From an uncultured Gemella sp. (GTDB lineage: Bacteria > Bacillota > Bacilli > Staphylococcales > Gemellaceae): 6,137 bases of DNA. Under the pieces are notes generated by a model. It had not been told where the DNA came from. It worked only from the letters and a program-made list of their open reading frames with translations, and searched no databases. Shown here one piece after another: positions 1 to 6,024 of this stretch. The stretch is taken from positions 1 through 6,137 of the forward strand of contig NZ_CAAFUZ010000012.1 in NCBI RefSeq assembly GCF_900766305.1. Direction: 5' to 3'. The first letter of the stretch is position 1. Each line of letters opens with the position of its first letter. Made by a program: the position numbers and the translations under genes.

Positions 1-27
1 AAAAACTTTTTTAAAAATGTTTTTCCA

Positions 28-78
28 TCTTCTTCAGAAGACTTTTATTATTCTATCATTTCTACGAATGTTTGTCAA
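28..78 (-). promoter_or_regulatory. Leftward promoter 1 with start-site palindrome
   Basis: On the minus strand, TTGACA (73-78) lies exactly 17 bases from TAGAAT (50-55), a near-consensus housekeeping sigma promoter pointing off the left edge. Just downstream, at the expected transcription start, is the palindrome TCTTCT-N2-AGAAGA (28-41). That position suits an operator or a 5' hairpin on the transcript. The target gene is outside the window. The same module recurs at 154-208. Confidence 0.7.
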
Positions 79-153
79 GAAGTTTTTTTATATTTTGTCA
101 AGAGCTTTTTTATAATTTCTTAACATTTAATATTTCGAAATGTTTGATTGTTC

Positions 154-208
154 GTCTTCTTCTTGAGAAGACTTTTACTATTCTATCATCTGTTTTACTT
201 TATGTCAA
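154..208 (-). promoter_or_regulatory. Leftward promoter 2 with start-site palindrome
   Basis: This is the second copy of the module at 28-78: TTGACA (203-208), a 17-base spacer, TAGAAT (180-185), then the inverted repeat GTCTTCT-N5-AGAAGAC (154-172) at the expected start. About 15 bases around and after the -10 are shared with copy 1 (ATGATAGAATA and AAAGTCTTCT), whereas the spacer beside the -35 differs. It begins immediately after the aspS terminator, so it starts a new leftward transcription unit. Confidence 0.7.
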
Positions 209-212
209 TACA

Positions 213-257
213 AATTTTTAAAAAATCTGAGGAAAAGATTTACTCTTCCTCAGATTT
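213..257 (-). terminator. Intrinsic terminator of the hisS-aspS operon
   Basis: A perfect 12-bp stem (223-234 with 246-257, core AAATCTGAGGAA) with an 11-base loop is followed, on the minus strand, by a T-rich tract. It lies about 20 bases past the aspS stop codon and ends the operon before the next leftward promoter. Confidence 0.9.
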
Positions 258-277
258 GCATTATATTACTATTTGAT

Positions 278-2050
278 TTATTTTCTTAGTAATGAAATAT
301 TTAATTCTAATAACTGCTCTAGATCTACTGGTGATGGAGCTTGAGTCATTGGATCTGCTGCATTCGCAGTTTTAGGGAATGCAATTGTATCACGTAAGTT
401 ATCGCGTCCAGCTAATAACATAACGAATCTATCTAATCCTAATGCACATCCTCCGTGAGGTGGCACACCATATTCAAATGCATCTAATAAGAATCCGAAT
501 TGTTCTTGAGCTTGTTCTTGAGTGAATCCTAGCGCTTTGAACATAGAAGATTGTACTTCTTTATCATAAATACGGATACTTCCTCCACCTAACTCATATC
601 CATTAAGTACTATATCATAAGCTTGTGCATATGCTTTTTCTGGTGCTGTTTCTAGTAGTTCAACATCTTCTACTTTTGGCATTGTGAATGGGTGGTGTGC
701 TGCACTGTAACGACCTTTTTCTTCATCATATTCTAATAATGGCCAGTTTACTACCCATAGATAGTTGTATTTATCTTTATCAATTAAGTCTAAATCAGCA
801 GCTAATTTTTGACGTAATGCACCTAGTGATGCGTAACATACTTTCTTACTATCTGCAGCAAATAGAATAATATCTCCAACTTCTGCATCTACACGAGCTA
901 CTAATTCTTGAGCTACTTCATCAGTAAAGAATTTAGCAATTGCTCCATTTAGTCCTTCTTCTGTTACTTTAACCCATGCTAATCCTTTAGCTCCATAGTT
1001 TGCAACATATTTACCTAAAGCGTCAATATCTTTACGAGAATATTGCTCTGCACATCCTTTAGCTACGATACATTTTACTGCTCCACCTTGTTCTACTGCA
1101 TTAGAGAATACTTTGAAGTCTAAGTTCTTAACAAGATCACTAACATCTTTTAATTCCATTCCGAAACGAGTATCTGGTTTATCACTACCAAATCTTTCCA
1201 TTGCTTCTTCATAGTCAAGACGTGGGAATGGTAATACTACATCAATTCCTTTAACTTCTTTCATTACATGAGCAATTAAACCTTCTATCATAGTAAGAAT
1301 TTCTTCTTGTGACATAAAGCTCATTTCCATATCGATTTGTGTAAAGTCTGGTTGTCTGTCTGCACGTAAGTCTTCATCACGGAAACAACGAGCTACTTGA
1401 TAGTATCTGTCAAATCCAGCAACCATTAATAATTGTTTAAATAATTGTGGTGATTGTGGTAATGCATAGAATTCACCTGGGTGAACCCTACTTGGTACTA
1501 AGTAGTCACGTGCTCCTTCTGGAGTAGACTTAGTTAAAATTGGTGTTTCAACATCAACAAACATGTTGTTGTCTAAATAATCTCTTGTTGCTTTAGTAAT
1601 TTTTGAACGTAAGTGTAATACTTCTGCAAGTTCTGTTCTTCTTAAGTCAAGGTAACGATATTTTAGACGTAGTTCTTCACTTGATAAACTTGCATCGTCT
1701 AATACAAATGGTAATGTTTTTGCTTTTGATAAAATTTCTAATTTATCCGCAATAACTTCTACTTTACCTGATGCGATTTTCTCGTTTACAGTAGATTCAT
1801 TTCTTAATACTACTTCTCCTTCAATAGAAACTACGAATTCGTTTCTTAAAGTTCCAGCTAGTTCATGTAATTCTGCATTTTTTTCTCCTGAGAATACACA
1901 TTGAACTACACCCATTCTGTCTCTTACATCAATGAAGATTAAGTTTCCAAGGTCACGACGTTTACTAACCCAACCTTTTAATGTTACTTTTTTTCCTACA
2001 TATTTTTCATCTATACGACCAGCGTATTCCGTTCTTCCGTATGCGCTCAT
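278..2050 (-). CDS. aspS: Aspartyl-tRNA synthetase
   Basis: This is a class IIb cytoplasmic aminoacyl-tRNA synthetase that attaches aspartate to tRNA. The 590 residues match the usual bacterial-type length. Visible in order are the OB-fold anticodon-binding domain (about 1-105, with [16 protein letters not shown] at 26-41), motif 1 (about 163-183, ending TPEGARDYL), motif 2 (222-240, [19 protein letters not shown]), the bacterial GAD insertion (about 300-425) and motif 3 (534-547, [14 protein letters not shown]). The start ATG overlaps the hisS stop by one base (TAATG), and AGAGGAG lies 7 bases upstream inside hisS, so translation is probably coupled. The OB-fold residue linked in Pseudomonas work to tRNA discrimination (RRD-H versus RRD-L) is Leu34 here, the form associated with Asp-specific enzymes; this is a weak single-residue inference. 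Expression should follow the T-box ahead of hisS. The gene appears intact. Confidence 0.98.
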   Translation of the reverse strand: MSAYGRTEYAGRIDEKYVGKKVTLKGWVSKRRDLGNLIFIDVRDRMGVVQCVFSGEKNAELHELAGTLRNEFVVSIEGEVVLRNESTVNEKIASGKVEVIADKLEILSKAKTLPFVLDDASLSSEELRLKYRYLDLRRTELAEVLHLRSKITKATRDYLDNNMFVDVETPILTKSTPEGARDYLVPSRVHPGEFYALPQSPQLFKQLLMVAGFDRYYQVARCFRDEDLRADRQPDFTQIDMEMSFMSQEEILTMIEGLIAHVMKEVKGIDVVLPFPRLDYEEAMERFGSDKPDTRFGMELKDVSDLVKNLDFKVFSNAVEQGGAVKCIVAKGCAEQYSRKDIDALGKYVANYGAKGLAWVKVTEEGLNGAIAKFFTDEVAQELVARVDAEVGDIILFAADSKKVCYASLGALRQKLAADLDLIDKDKYNYLWVVNWPLLEYDEEKGRYSAAHHPFTMPKVEDVELLETAPEKAYAQAYDIVLNGYELGGGSIRIYDKEVQSSMFKALGFTQEQAQEQFGFLLDAFEYGVPPHGGCALGLDRFVMLLAGRDNLRDTIAFPKTANAADPMTQAPSPVDLEQLLELNISLLRK

Positions 2051-3330
2051 TATTTTTCTCCTCTCAATTTCTCTTGTAAATAATCAACAATGTTATCTAA
2101 ATTAATTGTTTCTTGTTCAAATGATTTCATATCTTTTACGACAAGTGTTCCATTTTCAAGTTCACTTTGTCCAATTATTATAGAATATTTTGCATTATAT
2201 CTATCTGCAATCTTCATTTGAGCTTTCATTTTTTTATCGAAATAATCATTTTGTACGCTATATCCAGCTAATCTCAAATCATTAGTAAGTTTTACTCCAG
2301 CATTTGAAGCTTCTTCACCCATAGCAACTACAAACACATCGATTGTATCATCTATAGGTAATTCAATATTTTCACTTTCAAGTGCTAATAATAATCTTTC
2401 AATACTTAGGGCAAAACCAATACCTTTTTTATCTTCCGGCCCATCTAACAATTTAATTAAACCATTATAACGACCACCACCACATAGAGTTTTTAATTCC
2501 ACTTCTGGATTATCTATCATAATCTCAAATGCAGTATGAGTATAGTAATCTAATCCGCGAACTAAATTATGATCGATTTCATATTTTACACCTAATGCAT
2601 CTAAGTGTTTTAGTACTTCGGCAAAATATTGTTTTGATTCCTCACCTAAATAATCTAATAATTTTGGTGCTGATTTAATAAGTTCATGTCCAGCATCAAC
2701 TTTACAATCTAAAATTCTCATAGGGTTTTTGTAAAGTCTATTATTACAATCTTCACAAAACTCATTTATTCTAGGTTCAAAATGTTTTACTAACGCTTCA
2801 TTATAAGCTTGTCTTTCCTCAGGATTACCTAAAGAGTTGATACTCACTTTGATATTTTCTATACCAAACATTCTGTAAATATTATACGCTAAGCTTATTA
2901 CTTCTGCATCGATCTTTGGACTTTCTTCTCCAATAACCTCAACCCCATATTGAACGAATTGACGATAACGTCCTTTTTGTTTTCTTTCATATCTAAACAT
3001 CGGACCAACATAATATAGTTTTTGTGGTTGAATTGTTTTTGCAAATAATTTGTTTTCTATATATGAACGAACTGTTCCAGCAGTTCCCTCAGGTCTTAGT
3101 GTTAAAGATCTATTTCCTTTATCTTGGAAAGTATACATCTCTTTTTGAACAATGTCAGTAGTATCTCCAACACCTCTACTGAATAATTCTGTTGATTCAA
3201 ACATCGGTGTTCTAATTTCTTCATAACAAAAGTTTTTACTAATCTCTCTTAGTTTCCCTTCAATATACTGCCATTTAATACTTTCTTCAGGTAGTATATC
3301 TTGAGTTCCTCTCGGCATACTAATTACCAT
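2050..3330 (-). CDS. hisS: Histidyl-tRNA synthetase
   Basis: This is a class IIa synthetase that charges tRNA-His and acts as a cytoplasmic dimer. The 426 residues are normal for the bacterial family. The N-terminal PRGTQDILP (6-14) and motif 1 (EEIRTPMFE, 37-45) lead into motif 2 (109-126, [17 protein letters not shown]). The two histidine-specific signatures follow: [14 protein letters not shown] (256-269) and CGGGRYNGL (283-291). Motif 3 is [11 protein letters not shown] (303-313), and the anticodon-binding domain spans about 330-424. The chosen ATG has AGGAG about 6 bases upstream. The Met at residue 5 would match the usual MPRGTQD start of relatives but has no ribosome site of its own. 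It is the first gene of a two-gene operon with aspS, preceded by a T-box leader. Confidence 0.98.
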   Translation of the reverse strand: MVISMPRGTQDILPEESIKWQYIEGKLREISKNFCYEEIRTPMFESTELFSRGVGDTTDIVQKEMYTFQDKGNRSLTLRPEGTAGTVRSYIENKLFAKTIQPQKLYYVGPMFRYERKQKGRYRQFVQYGVEVIGEESPKIDAEVISLAYNIYRMFGIENIKVSINSLGNPEERQAYNEALVKHFEPRINEFCEDCNNRLYKNPMRILDCKVDAGHELIKSAPKLLDYLGEESKQYFAEVLKHLDALGVKYEIDHNLVRGLDYYTHTAFEIMIDNPEVELKTLCGGGRYNGLIKLLDGPEDKKGIGFALSIERLLLALESENIELPIDDTIDVFVVAMGEEASNAGVKLTNDLRLAGYSVQNDYFDKKMKAQMKIADRYNAKYSIIIGQSELENGTLVVKDMKSFEQETINLDNIVDYLQEKLRGEK

Positions 3331-3379
3331 TTCATTCTCCTTTCAATGATTTATCTACAAATCATACTTCAATATAAAT

Positions 3380-3417
3380 TAAAATCGCCCCATATAGCTC
3401 ATACTATATGGGACGAT
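3380..3417 (-). terminator. Regulated terminator inside the T-box leader
   Basis: This is the conditional intrinsic terminator of the hisS T-box: a 14-bp stem containing CCCATATAG/CTATATGGG, a 6-base loop and the downstream run TTTTAATTT on the minus strand. It competes with the antiterminator for the CGTCCC segment. About 50 bases separate it from the hisS start codon. Confidence 0.88.
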
Positions 3418-3605
3418 AACTAAATTCGTGGTGCCACCCTAATTCATATCGAAATATCGATACCTTATTTTTAAATTATTAAGTTTTACAAAAAGTGTTA
3501 CTTATTTTAATCATTAATATTTAATCTTTCAGCCTAGGGATTAAATTCTCTTTAATTAAAACATAAAATAAAATTCTTTTTACTTTTTTTGTCACGTTTC
3601 TTTTA
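3380..3605 (-). promoter_or_regulatory. T-box riboswitch leader of hisS-aspS
   Basis: The RNA leader binds a specific uncharged tRNA and then permits read-through. The conserved T-box AGGGTGGCACCACG lies at 3427-3440; its UGGC would pair with the tRNA 3' end. Stem I has a base helix (3582-3592 with 3488-3496) and a distal 8-bp hairpin (3519-3526 with 3539-3546). A hairpin at 3447-3462 fits Stem III. The terminator is a 14-bp stem with one G-U (3384-3397 with 3404-3417), a 6-base loop and a T tract. Its upstream arm contains CGTCCC, which can pair with the T-box strand to form the antiterminator. The specifier region reads AACAC (3495-3499), giving AAC or CAC; CAC (His) fits the first gene. 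Confidence 0.93.
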
Positions 3606-3610
3606 AATAT

Positions 3611-3637
3611 ATTATACCAAACTATTATTATTGTCAA
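3611..3637 (-). promoter_or_regulatory. Promoter of the hisS-aspS operon
   Basis: Minus-strand TTGACA (3632-3637) and TATAAT (3611-3616) are separated by 15 bases, short of the ideal 17. The -10 is preceded by TGG, giving an extended TGNTATAAT that can offset poor spacing. The predicted start near 3604 falls just ahead of Stem I of the T-box, as expected. Confidence 0.75.
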
Positions 3638-3728
3638 GAAATTATTATTTATTTCATTTTATTATTTTTAAAATCCATTTCAAATATTCTAGCCTGTATA
3701 TAAGATTATTTTTCTACAAAATTCAATA

Positions 3729-3757
3729 TTAATAGCTACTATTTTTTTCACTATACT
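3729..3757 (+). promoter_or_regulatory. Candidate promoter for the membrane-anchored protein gene
   Basis: TTAATA (3729-3734), a 17-base spacer and TATACT (3752-3757) match a housekeeping promoter at 4/6 and 5/6 positions, giving a leader of about 140 bases. A nearer alternative is TTGATT (3835-3840) with TATACA (3856-3861), but its spacer is only 15. In such AT-rich DNA neither is certain. Confidence 0.35.
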
Positions 3758-3817
3758 AGAGATATCCTAAGCAACCAACCAGGTAAAATGCATATTTAAT
3801 TTAATTACTTATTATTT

Positions 3818-3837
3818 AATTCACTTGAATTCACTTG
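3818..3837. repeat. Tandem 10-bp direct repeat
   Basis: Two perfect adjoining copies of AATTCACTTG lie about 70 bases upstream of the 3906 start codon, next to a candidate -35 element. It could be a regulator-binding repeat or a small slippage duplication; nothing decides between them. Confidence 0.5.
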
Positions 3838-3905
3838 ATTTTTTTTTCTTAACATTATACAATTAATTATAGTTAAAGACATTAAAGAAAGGAACGTAGC
3901 TCTTT

Positions 3906-4769
3906 ATGAAAAAAATAATCTCTATTTTAATACCTATATTAGCAATTTTTTTCCTAGTGGGTGGGGCATACTACTATCTTAATTCGGGAAATAAGAATTT
4001 TAAAGAAGAACATTCTAAATATATATCATTAATTAATGATTCATATGATTTTAAAACTGGCTTAAACGGCCTTGAAACTTTAACTACAGAAAAAGCTAAA
4101 GAAACATTAAGAAATATTGATAATGAAGTTAATATTGCTAGTGAACTAGTAAAAATCGATAATGCACTTAATAATGCAGACACAGAAACTGCTTATGAAC
4201 ATTTAAAACAAGCAAAAAAATTAGACACAAATCGTACTTTTTCAAAAGCAATTTCATATTTAGATACACAATTAGATAATTATGATAATGCTCTTTCTGA
4301 GATTTTAGAATTAGATAAAACTTCACCTAACTATGCTGAACAAGTTAAAACTATTATAGCTAAATATGAATTTAAATACGAAGCCTTAAAAGAAAAGCTA
4401 CTAAATTCCGAAACCTCAGAACTAGAACAAGATCACAAAACTAACGTAACTAAAAAAGAAGAAACTAAAAAAGAAATAGAAGATAAAGTAGTCTCTAAAA
4501 AAGAAACTACATCTCCTAATAAAAATTCTAATAGTACTAAGAATAATTCTACAGATACTAAAAAACCTTCATCTATACCTAATACTCAAATCCACCCTCA
4601 AATATTCGGTCAACAAGCTGTAGAAACTTATAATACAATTCGTTATACTCAAGAGGGAGCAATAAGCAGAAGGATTATAGAAAATGAATTAAAAGGTGAT
4701 ATTTCTAATTTTACAAACGAAGAAATAGATGCTGCAATAGCAAGTTATAACGCAAAAAATCGAGGATAG
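3906..4769 (+). CDS. Membrane-anchored protein of unknown function
   Basis: I do not recognise a family for this 287-residue protein. It starts MKKIISILIP, and residues 4-25 form one hydrophobic segment. There is no cysteine anywhere, so it is not a lipoprotein. The segment is best read as an uncleaved signal anchor with the rest outside the membrane. Residues 30-168 are charged and predicted helical, with TPR-like character around 70-135. Residues 169-230 are a low-complexity linker rich in Lys, Glu, Thr, Ser and Asn, typical of wall-spanning spacers in Gram-positive bacteria. A compact C-terminal piece (231-287) contains FGQQAVETYNTIR and FTNEEIDAAIASYN and may be the functional domain. It appears monocistronic, is flanked by divergent hisS and convergent ridA, and its stop codon lies inside its own terminator stem. 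Confidence 0.85.
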   Translation: MKKIISILIPILAIFFLVGGAYYYLNSGNKNFKEEHSKYISLINDSYDFKTGLNGLETLTTEKAKETLRNIDNEVNIASELVKIDNALNNADTETAYEHLKQAKKLDTNRTFSKAISYLDTQLDNYDNALSEILELDKTSPNYAEQVKTIIAKYEFKYEALKEKLLNSETSELEQDHKTNVTKKEETKKEIEDKVVSKKETTSPNKNSNSTKNNSTDTKKPSSIPNTQIHPQIFGQQAVETYNTIRYTQEGAISRRIIENELKGDISNFTNEEIDAAIASYNAKNRG

Positions 4770-4792
4770 CAAATTGCCATCCTTGATTTTTT
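4754..4792. terminator. Bidirectional terminator between convergent genes
   Basis: A stem of up to 17 bp (4754-4770 with 4776-4792, two non-Watson-Crick positions) has a 5-base loop. A run of T follows on the plus strand, and the matching A run gives TTTTTT on the minus strand. It can end transcription of the membrane-protein gene from the left and of ridA from the right. The TAG stop of the plus-strand gene (4767-4769) lies inside the stem. Confidence 0.88.
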
Positions 4793-4799
4793 CTTTTTA

Positions 4800-5183
4800 C
4801 TATTTTTCTACAGCTATAACTTCAATCTCAATATTACCACCCAATGGCAATGCTGCTACTTGGAAAGCAGATCTAGCAGGAAGTACATCGTTAAATTGTT
4901 CAGCATATACTTTATTCACTTCAGCAAAATCAGTAATATCTTTTAATAATACTAGTGATTTCACAACATGATTCATAGAACTCCCAGCTTCCTCTAAAAC
5001 TGCCTCGATATTTTTAAATACTTGTTTTGCTTCTGCGATAACTCCACCTTCAACTATTTTTCCAGTTTCTGGGTTAATTCCTAATTGACCCGAGCAAAAA
5101 ATTAGATTCCCTACTTTGTTTGCTTGTACATATGGTCCTACAGCTTTTGGTGCTTTTGGTGTATTTACTTCTGTAATTTTCAT
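4800..5183 (-). CDS. ridA: RidA family 2-iminobutanoate/2-iminopropanoate deaminase
   Basis: RidA proteins (YjgF/YER057c/UK114 family) hydrolyse reactive enamines and imines such as 2-aminoacrylate, released by PLP enzymes like serine/threonine dehydratase, and so protect PLP enzymes from damage. They act as cytoplasmic trimers. The 127 residues are full length. The key Arg is in PARS (Arg104, matching E. coli Arg105), the Glu in IEIEVIA (Glu119, matching Glu120), and the conserved GPY Tyr is residue 18. FCSGQLGINPETG (29-41) is the family signature. The Cys that follows PARS in E. coli RidA is Phe107 here, which is tolerated. AAAAGGAG lies 9 bases before ATG. It is transcribed alone from its own promoter, through an unusually structured leader. 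Confidence 0.96.
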   Translation of the reverse strand: MKITEVNTPKAPKAVGPYVQANKVGNLIFCSGQLGINPETGKIVEGGVIAEAKQVFKNIEAVLEEAGSSMNHVVKSLVLLKDITDFAEVNKVYAEQFNDVLPARSAFQVAALPLGGNIEIEVIAVEK

Positions 5184-5301
5184 CTTATAAATCTCCTTTT
5201 ATTTTGATAAGATATCAACTTTTGGTCAATACTTCATTACGAGAGTTTTTTTAAGAAAGTTATCTTCTTTTAAATAGACTTTGTAATAAATGATATCTTA
5301 T
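5182..5301 (-). promoter_or_regulatory. Structured ridA leader, candidate translational switch
   Basis: In the roughly 125-base leader, ATAAGATATCA (5291-5301) is perfectly complementary over 11 bp to TGATATCTTAT (5207-5217). Inside this are a 7-bp helix (5283-5289 with 5234-5240, one G-U) and a smaller imperfect hairpin around AAGAAGATAACTTTCTT. The 3' arm of the outer helix also contains ATCTTAT (5207-5213), which can instead pair over 7 bp with ATAAGAT at 5182-5188, covering two bases of the start codon and leaving the ribosome site in the loop. The two pairings exclude each other. I cannot match it to a known riboswitch class, and AT-rich sequence can form such pairs by chance. Confidence 0.4.
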
Positions 5302-5314
5302 ACCTTTTCATTTT

Positions 5315-5343
5315 ATTATAGTTTATTACAGAAAATTTTTCAA
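5315..5343 (-). promoter_or_regulatory. ridA promoter
   Basis: Minus-strand TTGAAA (5338-5343), a 17-base spacer and a perfect TATAAT (5315-5320) form a strong housekeeping promoter. The start is predicted near 5308, just before the first arm of the structured leader. Confidence 0.8.
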
Positions 5344-5419
5344 TAAAATCGTATTCGTTTTCAATATAATACCCTTATAGTAACTTTCTGATATTTTCCA
5401 ATCAATTTATATTAATTTC

Positions 5420-5473
5420 TAGTCTTAAAAAATAAAAAAGCTATAACTAGACTTAACAGTCTAATTATAACTT
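5420..5473 (-). terminator. Intrinsic terminator of the cold-shock gene
   Basis: A 15-bp stem (5438-5452 with 5459-5473, two G-U pairs) and 6-base loop are followed on the minus strand by a run of T broken by one A. It begins 15 bases past the csp stop codon and insulates ridA from csp transcription. The stretch from 5344 to 5420 holds nothing else I can support. Confidence 0.9.
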
Positions 5474-5487
5474 TCTCACATTTCTAA

Positions 5488-5688
5488 TTAAAGAACAACT
5501 ACGTTAGCTGCTTGTGGTCCACGAGCACCGTCTTCAACTTCAAATTCAACTTTATCGCCTTCTTTTAAAGTTTTGAATCCATCTTTTTTAATACTTGAGA
5601 AGTGAACAAAAATATCTTTTTCTCCTGCTACTTCGATAAATCCGAATCCTTTTTCCTCGTTAAACCATTTTACTGTACCTTGTTTCAT
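5488..5688 (-). CDS. csp: Cold-shock protein, CspA/CspB family
   Basis: This is a 66-residue single cold-shock domain, the standard bacterial length, that binds single-stranded RNA and DNA and acts as an RNA chaperone at low temperature and during growth changes. The five-strand OB barrel is evident: GTVKWFN (4-10), RNP1 KGFGFIEV (13-20) and RNP2 DIFVHFSSI (25-33). The aromatic and His contacts Trp8, Phe15, Phe17, Phe27, His29 and Phe30 are all present. The tail [10 protein letters not shown] is typical of the family. AAAGGAG lies 10 bases before ATG. It is transcribed alone, with its own terminator and a long leader, as is common for cold-shock genes. Paralogues are common, so which csp letter applies cannot be said. 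Confidence 0.97.
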   Translation of the reverse strand: MKQGTVKWFNEEKGFGFIEVAGEKDIFVHFSSIKKDGFKTLKEGDKVEFEVEDGARGPQAANVVVL

Positions 5689-5837
5689 AAGTTACAATCT
5701 CCTTTATATTTTATTATTATCAATAATCAATCGTATTCTTGCTGTTAAAGATAATAAATAAAATAAATGTGTATTGTGTTATTCACTTAAAAAACTTAGA
5801 ACCTGTATTACAATTTTTACTATATGTTTTATTGACT
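5689..5837 (-). promoter_or_regulatory. Long 5' leader of the cold-shock gene
   Basis: About 150 untranslated bases separate the predicted start near 5837 from the csp start codon. That length resembles the thermosensing leaders of csp genes in other bacteria. The only clear small hairpin is ATTATT-GAT-AATAAT (5713-5727) just ahead of the ribosome site. I see no match to the enterobacterial cold box, so temperature control is inferred from family and length only. Confidence 0.45.
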
Positions 5838-5843
5838 TTCTCC

Positions 5844-5872
5844 ATTATACTTCATATAGAAAGTATATGCAA
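5844..5872 (-). promoter_or_regulatory. Promoter of the cold-shock gene
   Basis: Minus-strand TTGCAT (5867-5872), a 17-base spacer and a perfect TATAAT (5844-5849) form a strong housekeeping promoter, fitting the abundant expression usual for csp. Confidence 0.8.
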
Positions 5873-5892
5873 CTAAAAAGACCTACAAAAAT

Positions 5893-6022
5893 GGGACTGA
5901 CTCCAAAAAAGTGTATATGAGAACTCATAGACGCAGTGGTTTATTGATATCTAAATACGCTTTATAAAAGCTTTTTAGATATCTAATAAACTGTGCGGGG
6001 GTGACTCGACAAAATCGATTTT
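5893..6022. repeat. Palindrome-rich intergenic repeat abutting an IS end
   Basis: This non-coding block has three nested symmetries: TATGAG-AA-CTCATA (5916-5929), a long imperfect inverted repeat whose 24-base arms (5932-5955 and 5974-5997) share CGCA, GTTTATT and GATATCTAAA, and AAAATCGATTTT (6011-6022). The left part, GGGACTGACTCC (5893-5904), resembles the right part GGGGGTGACTCG. The AT-rich surroundings lack such G-rich pieces, so it looks like a dispersed element or a relic of one. Its right side ends where the insertion sequence begins. Confidence 0.6.
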
Positions 6023-6024
6023 GA

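Larger units (their letters stand above)
3638..3905. other. AT-rich divergent intergenic region
   Basis: This non-coding stretch lies between the hisS promoter and the plus-strand gene at 3906. I see no RNA gene or ORF of note. It holds a candidate plus-strand promoter (3729-3757) and a perfect tandem duplication of AATTCACTTG (3818-3837). AAAGGA (3888-3893) lies 12 bases before the 3906 start codon, a longer gap than usual. Confidence 0.6.

Noticed and set aside
96..101. A third minus-strand TTGACA, 17 bases ahead of the -35 of leftward promoter 1
   Set aside because: No -10 element lies at the right distance; the TTGACA of the next promoter occupies that place. Probably chance in AT-rich DNA.
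95..133. Minus-strand mini-ORF starting ATGTTAAGAAAT between the two leftward promoters, considered as a leader peptide
   Set aside because: Only 12 codons, no ribosome binding site and no run of a regulatory amino acid.
122..144. Inverted repeat AACATTT/AAATGTT between the leftward promoters
   Set aside because: Seven bp of A/T-rich pairing with a 9-base loop is expected by chance here, and no T tract follows to make a terminator.
688..870. Open frame on the plus strand inside aspS
   Set aside because: It lies wholly antisense to a conserved synthetase gene, with no ribosome site and no recognisable protein character.
3974..4183. Minus-strand open frame inside the membrane-protein gene
   Set aside because: Antisense to a gene with a sound start, signal anchor and terminator; its composition is the mirror of a helical Lys/Glu-rich protein.
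4774..4971. Plus-strand open frame overlapping ridA
   Set aside because: Antisense to conserved RidA codons and beginning inside the terminator stem; no promoter or ribosome site.
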